Positions 36,424 through 47,331 of a stretch of DNA of 64,000 nucleotides are shown in pieces; positions within the stretch are counted from its first letter, which is position 1; each line of letters opens with the position of its first letter. The translations under genes and the position numbers were made by a program. This stretch comes from Tetrahymena elliotti 4EA (taxonomy: Eukaryota > Ciliophora > Oligohymenophorea > Hymenostomatida > Tetrahymenidae). Location of the stretch: the NCBI GenBank assembly GCA_000231825.2, contig JH720339.1, forward strand, positions 363,890 through 427,889, given 5' to 3'. A model generated the notes under the pieces. That model was not told where the DNA came from. It did not search any database and worked only from the letters and a program-made list of their open reading frames with translations.

Positions 36424-37182
36424 TAGGGTTGTAAAAAGTATTAATTTTGATACTGCATATAAATTGAAAACAAAAACGAAAAAAGAAAAATATGAATAAA
36501 ATAATTACTTTATATCTTAATAGCCAAAAATTTGCTAAAGACATAAAAACAAGAGTAAATTTATAAAATAAATAAATTTCCTCTGATATTATATTTCAAT
36601 AATATGAACATTTAATAAGTTTATTAAAAAATATAAATATAACTTAACAATTATAAATTTATATCGTATCTTTTAACTATGTATATGTATATAATAATAT
36701 TCTTCCCTACTTACCATCTAATTTACTAATGAATAATATAAAAAGTAAAAAAATAGTCCACAAATTTCAATTGCATCATAGATAAATTTAAAAAAATAGG
36801 CTTCTTTCTGAAGGTATTTTGTATCTAATAAACTAAAGTAATTATAAATACACATAAAATGTTATTAGATACTCATTTCATTTTTAAGATTAATTTGTTT
36901 CCTTTGTTTATTTATTCTCACTATTTAGCAAAAACTCCTTTTTAAAAAAAATAATTTTTAATAAAATTAATCTATTTTCAAATAAAACAATTGATCATTC
37001 CTCAATTTAGATATTTCATAGATTAAAAATAATTAAATATTTAAAATATATTTATATCAAACCAAATTAAGCACAGATACTTTTTAAAATACTTTTTCTT
37101 TTAAACTTTGAAAAATAAAATTTGAAATAATTTCATCAAAATAAAAGAGGAAGATGATATCTTTGAGTAAAAAAAACAATAC
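36424..37182. other. AT-rich region; possible 3' exon of the coiled-coil gene
   Basis: Mostly spacer. On the minus strand at about 36830-36712 a short open patch (KYLQKEAYFFKFIYDAIEIC and a hydrophobic stretch) is bounded by AG and GTAAGT-like sites. It could be a downstream exon of the next gene, but I could not fix its phase. Confidence 0.35.
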
Positions 37183-38487
37183 CTTTAGCTTTTACTTTGA
37201 ATCATTGTATTAATATAGTTATTTTGAAGATAGGTCTATTTCTCTTTGAAGCTGGAGATGCAAATTTTCAAGGCTGTTAGAATTTTTAACAGAGTGCTGC
37301 AAATTGCTTATTTCATTAAATATTTCATTATTTTATTTCTTTAGGTTGTCATTTTCCTTCCCAAATTCAGTAAGTCTTTCTACAAGCCACATATTATCTC
37401 CTTCAAATTTTTAAAAGAGGTATGCTATAAATAATAATAAATTGAGTTTTTCGTCTTGAATTATAGTTTAATTGCTCTTTTTTTAAAACTCCTCATATGC
37501 CTCTTTGTATTTTGTAATGTAAATGCTAAATTCGTCTTTAAATGTCTTGGTGAAGTGATTAAGTTCAAGAGATTATTTATTTAAAGAATTTATTTATGTA
37601 TTAAGATCATCAATTCTTTTGTGAAACATTTCTGAAGATAAATTATTCTGTTAAGTTTTGATTTGAACATGCTTTTCATGTAAATCCCTTTCTAAGTTAG
37701 AAATTTTTTACCTTTGGTCTTCTATTAACTATTGATAATCTGAAATTTTTATGCTTTAAGATTCGAGCTGTAATTCAAGTCGATCTATATTCTTTTTTTT
37801 CTCATTTAATTATAAAATAAGTGATTCGTTTTCGGAGGAAAGAGTTTTCACCTTTTCTAATAGCTCAAAATTTTCTATTTATTATTTCTAAAGTGATCTT
37901 TGACTTTGTATCTCAAAATCTATATTTATCTTTTTTAATTGTTATTACTAACTGTTTATAATCTCGTTTTACTAATTGAATTGTTTTTCATTTTAAACTA
38001 TATAGTTATCTAGATCATATAAGGCTCTTACCATATTTTATGTTATTTTATCGAAAGAGTAAATATTCTTATTAATATAAGGTTCTTTTAGCTATAATTA
38101 CTATTGCTTTTACTGCTAAGAAATTAAAATTTTTGAAGTTATTTCATTAAATTCATTTATTTTATGAGAAAAATTTTAAAACTACGATCCAGAATAGTTA
38201 ATAGTTTGAAATACATCCAAAAACAAACCTATTGTTTCCATAACTGAATCTAATAATTGCTAACAAAATTTTTCAGATTATTACTGCTGTGAGTTTAGAA
38301 AATTGTGATTTGATTATTACATTTAATTATTATAGAGTGAATTAACATCTGAATTTGAGTTCTAAAGCATGTTTGCCTTTTGCAATGATATTTATTTTAG
38401 CATCTCATATTTTTAGATAAGATCTTAGGGACATGCGTTATATAAAAGTTCTTCTGCTACTTTTAAAATGTATTTATAGTGTTCCAT
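37183..38487 (-). CDS. coiled-coil protein, at least 435 aa, unknown function
   Basis: Open from ATG at 38487 for 435 codons to a donor-like GTATTG at 37182. If no intron is used, the frame runs on to TGA at 37057. It begins MEHYKYILKVAEELLYNACP. A Gln/Asn-rich segment and a conserved-looking helix (LLDSVMETIGLFLDVFQTIN) precede about 250 residues of predicted coiled coil (VKTLSSENESLILQLNEKKK; LQLESQSIKISDYQQLIEDQ; LERDLHEKHVQIK). No catalytic motif is visible. Proteins like this are common at ciliate basal bodies and cortex, but nothing here proves that. The 3' end is uncertain. Confidence 0.75.
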
Positions 38488-40051
38488 ATGTAACCAAAAG
38501 ATAGAAAAGTGTATTTAAAATATGAAGAGAGTTTTTAGTTTTTTTGACAAAAATAGCTTAATTTTACTGTAAAAATAGGTTTGATTTGAAATATTAAAAT
38601 ATCAAATTTTATTAAATCTTTTTGAATTAAAATAATCTTAACCAAAGAATAAACTTGCTATTTAATTTTTAAACAATAATGTTTATTTCATAATAAAAAT
38701 TAACAACCATATTTTTTGTGTTCAAGGTTTAAGTTGCTTATTTCAATTCTGTAAATTTGCATAAAAATTAAAAAGTGTTAAATTTTTTATATCAAAAAGA
38801 ATTCAAATCTTTTATTAGATAGTATTTATAATTAATATATTTTTGCATTTTTCTTCACCATTTTCATATTATTTATCAAAAATCTACTTTTTACTAAACC
38901 GCAATTAATCTTTAATATTCAAAACATTTTTTTTATTTATAAATTAAAAATTTATTAAAATTAACTTTAATTTAATTTAAATCTTTAAATAAAATTTAAT
39001 TTCTACTTTCTCTCCTGATTTTTGTTAAGTAGGTATACTTTAATCCTGCAATATTTTTATTTTGGTTTAAATTAACACCTTATTTTATTTGAAGATAATT
39101 TAATACTTAATTACATCTATTTAACTTTAACTGATTCAAAAGTATTTCATTATCTCAGAATAAAATATTTTTGAATTTTTTTATTTTCCAAAAAAATGTT
39201 TTTTTAAATTTAAAAATATTTTTAAAGATTTTATTTTTATTTAAATGAGAGAAGATAAGTATTTAGTAATGTATTAATTAAAATTAAATTTAAATAAATA
39301 AAATCTAAATTAAACAGCATTTTATTTTATTACATTTTTGTTAACTACCAGTCTTATACCTTCAAATTAATCCACTAGTTTTCTGTGGTAAAACTGCAAT
39401 TCTCCTCAATTTTTTAGAAAAGGCAAGGATATCTATAAAAAATAGCTATTAATGGAGGTAGGAATATCTCTTTTTCTCAAGTTAATACTACTTTATAATT
39501 GTTAGTTGAAAAATTAATTGGATATAGTAGGATATTGATTCTACTATATTGTTTAGGAATAACTAGATGCTTTTAGTGCCAAAATGGCAAAAAAAATGTT
39601 ATTTTAAGAGAATAAATAGAAAATCTGATAAAATAATAATAATTTTAAAAAAGAAGAATTATTACATTTAAGTAGGCATTAAAAAATGGCAAATAAATGG
39701 TGAATATAAGTTAAAAAAGTAACAATGCTTTTGGTATTTGAATATGAATATTAAAATAATTTAAGGTCTAGAGAAGAGGATGAGAGATAAAGATATTTGA
39801 AGGAAAAATGAATGAAAAAAAATGTGTATAAAAAAAATCATTGAAAATAAATGGCCGATTAATACAAAATATAGTGGGCAAATTAAAAATCAAACAAAAT
39901 TTGCAAAGGAAGAAATGAAAAAAAAGGGCTTAAATAAAGGAAAAGTTAAAAATAAAAGGAAAGGAGAATAGATGTGAAAAAAGAGCTTGAGAGAAGGCGA
40001 AATTTAATTAAATAATATTAAGAAAATATAAAATAAAAGAAAAAAAAAAGT
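38488..40051. other. intergenic, with purine-rich leader before eS31
   Basis: 1.5 kb between the coiled-coil gene (-) and eS31 (+). The last about 290 bp (39760-40051) are strongly A/G-biased on the plus strand with very little C, unlike the A/T-balanced spacer before them. A perfect inverted repeat lies at 39522-39549. Confidence 0.55.
39522..39549. repeat. perfect inverted repeat, 9-bp arms, 10-nt loop
   Basis: ATATAGTAG (39522-39530) is followed after GATATTGATT by CTACTATAT (39541-39549). It could be a hairpin or a factor-binding palindrome about 500 bp upstream of the eS31 start; chance is possible in AT-rich DNA. Confidence 0.6.
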
Positions 40052-40621
40052 ATGTAGGTTTAGGTTAAAACCTTAGAAGGTGAGACCAAGATCTATACCT
40101 TAGAGCAAGGTACTAGTGTCTTGGACTTAAAAAGCTAAATTTCCTAGGATATGGGATTTGAAATCGACATGATGACTTTAGTTAACAACGGTTTCATCGC
40201 TCCCAACACCGAATTGGTTACTGACGATGTCACCTATTATCTTTCCCTTAAGTTATTAGGTGGTAAGAAGAAGAAGAAGAAAAAATCTTACACCACCAAG
40301 AAGAAAACCAAACATAGACACGTCCATACCAAATTAGGAGCTCTCGCTTTCTACAAGCTTGACTCCAACGGTAAGGTCACCTTGAACCAAAAGGGTTGTC
40401 CCAAGTGCGGTCCTGGTATCTTCATGGCCAAGCATTACGATAGACATTACTGCGGTAAATGCCATCTTACCTTGAAGATCGATGCTGAAACTGCTAAGAA
40501 GAACTTAGAAGAATTAAAGAAAAAGCAAGATGCTAAGAAGTCTGGTGCCGCTGCTACCGATGCTGGTGCTGGTGGTGCTGGTAAGAAGGACGCTAAGAAG
40601 GGAAAGAAGGGTAAAAAGTGA
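40052..40621 (+). CDS. RPS27A: ubiquitin-like/eS31 (S27a) fusion, 189 aa, with divergent ubiquitin moiety
   Basis: One exon. The true start is ATG at 40052, whose frame reads [20 protein letters not shown] through TAG/TAA glutamines. Starting at 40151 would lose half of the ubiquitin part. Residues 1-71 are a shortened ubiquitin ending LSLKLLGG; residues 72-189 are eS31 with a Lys-rich start, [20 protein letters not shown] and a C4 zinc finger (CPKC...CGKC, residues about 123-143), then an Ala/Gly/Lys-rich tail. eS31 is part of the 40S head and beak. LLGG followed by Lys is the expected cleavage point. C-rich codon choice marks high expression, as for eS25. Lysines 11, 29, 33, 48 and 63 of ubiquitin are not conserved. 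Confidence 0.97.
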
Positions 40622-41842
40622 ACGAACTGATTATTTGTATAATTAAACTAAGATAATAATAAACTAGTTCTTAATTACTTTGCTTCGCTAATATATTTAC
40701 AAGATTTGTATGTTAAACTTCATATTTAATACAAATCTATTATTTAAACTAATATAGTATTAGACTAGGTTTTTATTTGCCTTTTGATATAATCAATTAA
40801 TTCATTCATTCATACAATATATTTTTCAACTCCTTTAGCAAAAACATTTTTTGAATCTATTTGCCAAAAATTAACAGTATCCGAAATATCTTGCTAACAA
40901 GCATTGTACATTTCTCAATTTAGTTTAACTTTTACATTTAAATTTTAAAAATTAATATTTCAGAATATTTTACTGCTTTTTTTTGGCAAAATGGACCTCC
41001 TTAAAATTTTATATTTTTCAACAACCATCAAAAAGGCTCAACAATTTTTAAAATATCTACTTATTTCCTATCAGCATTAACAATCTAATTTAATTTAAGA
41101 AGGAGGATTTATAATCCAACAAAAACTAACACACATTTTTGACATTTTATTGTAACTATCTACTGCAAACTATTTATTTTTTTGATTGCAAGATTTTTTG
41201 CAAATTAATTTGAAACAAAGAATGCAAATCTACGCTTTTAAAATAAGATTTGCTTCTAAGAAAGAATATAAAATTGTTGAGTACATAAATCTTTCCTTAT
41301 AAAAAAAATCATCTGTATTAAAAATTTTTTATTTGACAAAAAAACATTTAAAATAAATTTAATAACTGACAATTTTTATCAGCCAATCACTTTTATTTGG
41401 CATATGATAATAAAATAATCCTAAATCTTTACCATTTATTTTCATATTATTTATTGTTAAATGTTCTTAGCTTTATCCTAAGCTCAATATAATTTGTAAC
41501 AATATTTTTCAGGCAAAAAAACTTTAAAGCACTTTAAAACAATACTTTTATTAAAGATTATTTATTACATAACTGGAAAGTTCTATAGTTTGTTCAGATC
41601 TCTCTTTCATTTTTTTTATAATAATACAAAATTAAAAATGATGCTTGTGCAGATGCTTTTTTGTATAGGATAAGTATTTTTGTGAGACAAGATATTAAAT
41701 ATTTGTATATTTTTGTTAATATTTAAAGATATGCCAAATACATTCAAATCTAAAAATTTTTATTTTTAAGAAAATAATATTTATCAAAAAGAATCAAACA
41801 ACAAAGCATTTAAATAATACATTTAAGTTAAGCCATAGAAAA
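40622..41842. other. AT-rich intergenic, no gene seen
   Basis: Holds the eS31 3' UTR and the promoter of NAA50. No repeats or RNA genes noticed. Confidence 0.6.
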
Positions 41843-42558
41843 ATGTCAGATATTAAAGTTTAATTTGGTGACGTCAATGAAAAGAATTATGAATTGTTAA
41901 GAACTTTGAATGCTGTTACATTCCCAGTTTAATACAGTTTGTCTTTCTACGCCAAGGTATTGACTTATAACAAGTACTCAAGATTAGGTAATTAGATAAT
42001 ATTTTGTTAAACTAGTATAAATTATTAACTTCTACTAAGCTAATAAACAAGCTATTCATTACTTTATTACAGAATAGATTTATTTTTATCATATTTAAGT
42101 TGATTTAAGATTAAATGCTTTGCAATTCATTTAAAAGATGCAATTATTATTGTTTAATCTCTTTATTTTTCATATTTCTAGCTTTTTATAATGATATTCT
42201 TGTTGGAGCAATGACCTGCAGATAAGAAGAAAAGGACGGATAATAAAGTGTTTATATTTTAACTATTGGAGTCTTAGATGCTTACAGAAAGCATAAAATT
42301 GGTAATAAATATTTAGACATTAATTTTATTCATAGATAACATGAAAAATAAAAAATAGGAACACAATTAATGGATGAACTTTTTAAATTAGTTAAACAAG
42401 ATCCTGAAATTAAGTTAATTTATTTACACATGCAAGTTAACAATGAAGTTGGTTTAAAGTTTTACTAAAGATTTGGTTTCGAAATTGCAGAAACAATTGA
42501 TAATTACTACACTGATATCACTCCTAAGGCCTGTTATATTTTAAAAAAGGTTCTTTGA
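41843..42558 (+). CDS. NAA50: N-alpha-acetyltransferase 50 (NatE catalytic subunit)
   Basis: Three exons (41843-41987, 42182-42301, 42359-42558) sum to exactly 155 codons, giving 154 residues. GNAT-fold landmarks follow NAA50: LNAVTFPVQYSLSFYAKVL, the substrate-binding segment; AFYNDILVGAMTCR; VYILTIGVLDAYRKHKIGTQ, the acetyl-CoA loop; IYLHMQVNNEVGLKFYQRFG; and FEIAETIDNYY. NAA50 acetylates Met-starting N-termini with the NatA complex and is needed for sister chromatid cohesion. The acetyl-CoA signature R-x-x-G-x-G is R-K-H-K-I-G here, so the first glycine is lysine. The second glycine codon is split by intron 2. Other residues look active. Confidence 0.95.
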
Positions 42559-44379
42559 TTGATTAAATTGTGAAATTATATAGTAAGTATTGGTAGAGCC
42601 TGAAATAAAATTAATTAAATTACTTAAATGTGACAATTTTAAAATTATATAAAGGTCTTATTATAAATTAAATATTAGTTAAATTTGTTATTTATAAGTA
42701 TTTGGTATTCTTATATTTAATCAAATCATTATAATAAATTATCATTTTCTTTCATTATTTCAATCATTTTTTATCAAAAACACATATTTTTATCAAATTT
42801 TCTAAACAAAAAAGTTAAAAACTAATCTTTCAAATATTTTAAATAATAATAATAATTTACTTTAAAAAATTGCTTTAATACTTCAATATGTCTGTTTAAA
42901 TGTAAAAATAGCTTAAATACTTCTATTGTTTTAATAATTTTATCAAATTTTGTAATAAAAACAAAAAAATAAATCAACTGTAAATAAAATAGCTTCACTA
43001 CCTTAAATGTTAATTAAGATAATAAAATAAAATAACTCTTCATATTCTTTAAATACTACTATCAAAATACAAAATTATATCAAATTTAGTCTACAGTAAG
43101 ACCAAAAATCAATCAAACAAGCATTATAAATATATTATGTAAAAAATGTGTTGGAATGAATACTTACATACTAATTAAGGAAATTAAATTTTCAAAAAAC
43201 TTAAGATAGAAATACTTGTTATATTTTTATTTTATATTGCTTAAGGATTAAAAAAAAATTATCCATGAAGAATAAAATTTTAATGTTTTATTCCTTCTTT
43301 CTTTTCTTATTTTGATTATATTCTCTGCTCTAAATAATCAATAAATTAGAGTTATTGTGGTGCTCCAAACTTTTGTAAAATAAAAAATTTTGAGGTTTTA
43401 CTGAGGTTGCTTTAGTAAATATTAAAAAAATTTTAAAAAGTTAAATGCTAAAAGATGCGGTATCTTAGTATTTATTTTGTATATATTCCTAGTAGTTTTG
43501 AATATTATAAAAATTTGATTTGCAGATTATTTAATAAGTAACTATTGTCAAATATTTTTTATTTTTAAATATTTTTGTACACTAAAAGTAAGTTAATAAA
43601 ATATAAAAAATGAATAAAAGTTGAGAAGTATTAAAAAGTGGATTGTAGTTGTTGTCTTTAAAATTATTAAATAAAAAAAATTATATAATAATAAATCTTG
43701 CTTTATTGTATTTAATAAATTCTTGGTACCAGGTCTATCTTATTCTTTAAAATATTGCTTTTTTTAGAAATATATTTTTTTATTTTGTGGAAATTCCTCT
43801 AAATTTGATTCAGTTTTTAATTAATTTTATGACAGTCTTCCCAAAAAATAAAAAAAAGCAAACTCCTCATAAAATCACCAATAAAAAATTTTTATTTGTT
43901 TTGTTCAATTATTTGGCGTTATTTTATTATGAAATTTTGTAAAATGAATCACCTTATTTCAAGCTAAATAGAATATCAAATTTCAAATACTTAAAAGTTT
44001 CTTTTTTCAACTAAAAAATTATTTTATCTTTCGAATATTTAACTTCATTAAAATGCTTAATACATGATGTTGAATTGCTATTTTTAAACAAGGTTCTCTC
44101 TTATGAAAGTTAACATAAAATATGTTTTAAGTTTTAGTATCAAGTTGCTTTTGTAAAAATCGTGTGGTTCTTTTTTGTTACCCTAGTGCAATAATAAAAA
44201 AGATTATAAAAATTTAAAAAACAAAAGTAGATAAGAAATTGATTGTTCTTCTTTCTAAGCATTTAAAGCCTTTAAAACCTAATAGAATTAATCATTAGTA
44301 AGATAATAATTAAATTTAAAATAAAAAATAAAAAAACAAAGTAGAATTTTCAAAAAAAAAACAAAAAGAAATCTCATCA
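42559..44379. other. AT-rich intergenic, no gene seen
   Basis: 1.8 kb, one of the longest empty stretches here. Only short chance ORFs; no recognisable RNA or repeat. Confidence 0.6.
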
Positions 44380-45426
44380 ATGCTTAACTTAGTCACTGTA
44401 GCTAGACCTTAGATGGTTGAAAATCAAGGATTTGCTCAAAATTTCAATCCTATTGTTAGCCAAGTTCAACAAACTGTTCCTGTTGTATCTTATGTCAGCA
44501 GCCCTCAAATTATTCCAGTCTCTTAGCAAGTTCTACCTATCTAGAATAACTTTAATGATTAGAACTTTTTGAATCAATCAAGAAGCACTGCAATCACTAC
44601 TAGCAGAATCAATTACTAGAATGAAACTCCTAGAAATGTGACTTTCTGTGTACCTGCATAAAATAGTAATAACAATGGACAATTTATTACTCAACTAAAC
44701 TAAAATTAATATGACAACAACCCATTCAATAGCAATAATTAAAGGTACATGAGAAATGATATCAGCCCATCAAGAGTGATGTACCATAATAATCAAGACA
44801 TGAATGGATACTAAAATTAGAATAACTACCATGATAATCAATAATATTACTAAAATGGATCTTCTAGAATAAGATCTAATTCTCATAATTTTGCTAAGGG
44901 TTTCACTAACTAAAATTTCAACAACAATAATAATTACGATTCCTATTCTCCTAGACAAGCCAATAGTGGTTTCAACACACCAACAAGAAGAAGACAAAAT
45001 CAATTAAGCTTCTCATAGCTTTAAGATAGACTAAACTATGATGAAAATGATAAATGTTAAGAAATTTTCAACAGTAGTACCTCAGAAAAAATTAGATTAA
45101 ATACGTATTCTCATGACAACTAAAAAGGTGATTAAGATAAAAACCTTAAAAAGAAAGTAGAGGTTTTGGAATTACAAAGAAGTTTGATCGATGACTAACT
45201 TAAGTTCAAAGAATAACTCCTTGAGAACGTCTCAAACGAACACAACTAATGCTACAACAGAATCAAATAACTTGAACAGGCTCTAGTCTAACTTATGCAA
45301 GAAAAAGAAGAAAATGAATAAAAGCTTAGAAACGACATGAATCAATTGAAGATTGTCATCTAAAACTTGCAAGAGCAAAACAATTCTTATTTATAGTAAA
45401 TTCTTGAAAAAAATGCTATTCAATGA
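44380..45426 (+). CDS. Asn/Gln-rich protein with C-terminal coiled coil, 348 aa
   Basis: A single uninterrupted frame of 349 codons. The first about 220 residues are low-complexity Asn/Gln/Ser/Tyr (PVVSYVSSPQIIPVSQQVLP; NNNNNYDSYSPRQANSGFNT), prion-like in composition, with several Arg-Ser sites. Residues about 255-348 form a coiled coil (KKKVEVLELQRSLIDDQLKF; RIKQLEQALVQLMQEKEENE; LKIVIQNLQEQNNSYLQQI). No domain is recognised. An RNA-granule, cytoskeletal or basal-body role is possible but unsupported. Codon use is more C-rich than the surrounding spacer, which supports a real gene. A minus-strand ORF at 44770-45003 is a shadow. Confidence 0.85.
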
Positions 45427-45732
45427 TTTTATTAATTATTTGTTAGAGATATTATTTTTATTTAGTTGTTTTGTTTTTATTCTATTTGTGTAATATGCAA
45501 TTTATATCACTTTGCTGATTCAATTATTGTTCAATCATTTGCTAAATAAATAAAAATTATTCATCGCTTACATTAAAAGTAGTAAAAAATCATATATTAT
45601 GTGAAAGTGGAAAATACACAAACACAGAAAAAGAACAAATAGACAAATATTTATTATTTTATTAATTTAAGAAAAATTAAAAGATTATTGGAAAATGATA
45701 ACAAATAAATAGTTAATTAAATTTTAAAACAA
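45427..45732. other. short spacer between convergent genes
   Basis: 306 bp of AT-rich 3' flank shared by the Asn/Gln-rich gene (+) and the pseudophosphatase (-). Confidence 0.6.
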
Positions 45733-46753
45733 TCATTCCAAATTCATACAAAATTCTTGATCAAGTAAAATAGAGTTATTCCTTTTATTTTGATCACATT
45801 TTTTTATTTAGAATTATTAAAATTGTTAAATATTCATCTCCATTTAATCATCAAATTCTACAAATGAACCTAGTGTGTTTGAGCTTGAATCTTGATTTGG
45901 AGCTGAAAAAATTGAGCACAGTTTTTTATCATGCATATAATTATAACCATTTTTTTAGTATTCATGAGCCCTTAATATTAATTTAAGATTATTTTTGTGT
46001 AAAAACTTCTTTGTTACTTGTTTCCCAAAATAAATTTAGGAAATGTTCTCTGAAAATTTCCATTACCCTTCACTTTCTTCAGGCTCATTCCATAAAAGAT
46101 GATATGCAGGTCCTTTAATAAAAAATTTTAATATGCTTTCAATTAAATATTAGAACATTACCTTGCTAATCAAGACTATTTTCATCATCTTTAACTTATA
46201 AAATTTAGTTTATATCATTAATTTGGTGTGACAAGCCTGCATGAACACAAAATATTTCATTTTCTACAACTGCAGAAAGCGGGAGGCACTCAAATACAGT
46301 TAAAAAGGCTTTCCAAATATCAACAGACCCATATTTAGTTATACATTCATCATAAAAACCATATATTTTTGAAGTTTATTTAGTTTCATGGCTACCTCTT
46401 AGTAATGTAATTCTACTAGGATATCTTAACTTTAAAGCTATCAGATAAGAGAAGCATTCAATGGAGCCACTTCCTTTGTTTATATAATTCCCTAAAAACA
46501 AATAATTAGTATCTGGAACTCTTCCTCCAATCTAAAATATCTCCTATAAATCCTAAAACTATCCATTTATATCTCCTACAACTGTTACAGGACTATTTAA
46601 ATTGACTAACTTATCTTAACTTTGTAATCTATCTAATGCACACTCACAAAGATTGAGTAGAGCTTTTGAAGGTAATTTACTTTTTTTATTAATAGCCGAT
46701 ATAATTTAGTCAAGATCATCATTTATTGCATGAAATTATTCCTCTTAATCCAT
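45733..46753 (-). CDS. PP2A catalytic-subunit paralogue with lost active site (pseudophosphatase), 323 aa
   Basis: Two exons (46753-46162 and 46112-45733) sum to 324 codons. The protein aligns along its length with the PP2A catalytic subunit encoded next door. The metal and catalytic motifs are altered: GDIHG is GDING, GDYVDRG is GNYINKG and RGNHES is RGSHET. The two later histidines remain ([18 protein letters not shown]). The arginine of the RGVG/RGAG segment, the YCYRCGN segment and the C-terminal DYFL are gone; the tail instead ends DQEFCMNLE. With two metal-bridging positions changed to Asn and one to Ser, phosphatase activity is unlikely. The intact frame and spliced intron argue for a functional pseudoenzyme, perhaps competing for PP2A scaffold or regulatory subunits. 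Confidence 0.93.
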
Positions 46754-47331
46754 ATAACCTCTATTAAAAATATCTTGAGTATAATGTGTAAGTTTATAAT
46801 TTCTCTATGTATAATTCTTAATTTAAATAATCAATGAAATTAACTTTGAGATAAAGAAAGGTGTTCTTACTATTTTATCTTATTCAATTAAAAAATATTA
46901 ATTTGTGGACAATATTTGAGCATTATAAATTAGAAATTGTTCATAATTTTAAATGAATGTCTAAAATAATTTATCTCCCACCAACCATTTTAATTTAAAA
47001 ATATTTCATTTTATATTTTATTTTCCCAAAAAAACTGACCTTAAGTCAAAGCTGAGATTTATCAGATAAACATTTTTTTATTGAAGTTATTCTTTTTATT
47101 CTTTATAATTATGATAAATTTTTTTTTTCTAGTTGATTTCATAGAACAAAAAATAATTTTTTTGTTTGTTTATTCTTAGTTTAGTTTTGGAAGAGAAGAA
47201 AAGGTTGAGTTAATTTTAAGAATTAAGAGCAAAGATTTTGAATAATGCAACAAAATATAAATCCAACCCTTTACAAGAATAAAACAATTTAATTAATAAT
47301 TAATTATAAGCTATATAAATTTGATAGTATT
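46754..47331. other. spacer between the tandem PP2A paralogues
   Basis: 578 bp of AT-rich DNA between the active PP2A stop and the pseudophosphatase start. It must contain the promoter of the downstream copy. Confidence 0.6.

Noticed and set aside
40151..40621. eS31 starting at the internal ATG 40151
   Set aside because: The frame continues upstream to ATG 40052 through TAG/TAA codons and supplies the missing ubiquitin N-terminus.
45733..46753. Calling the second PP2A copy a pseudogene or sequencing error
   Set aside because: Frame and intron are intact for 323 codons, and changes concentrate in catalytic motifs rather than being scattered stops or indels.
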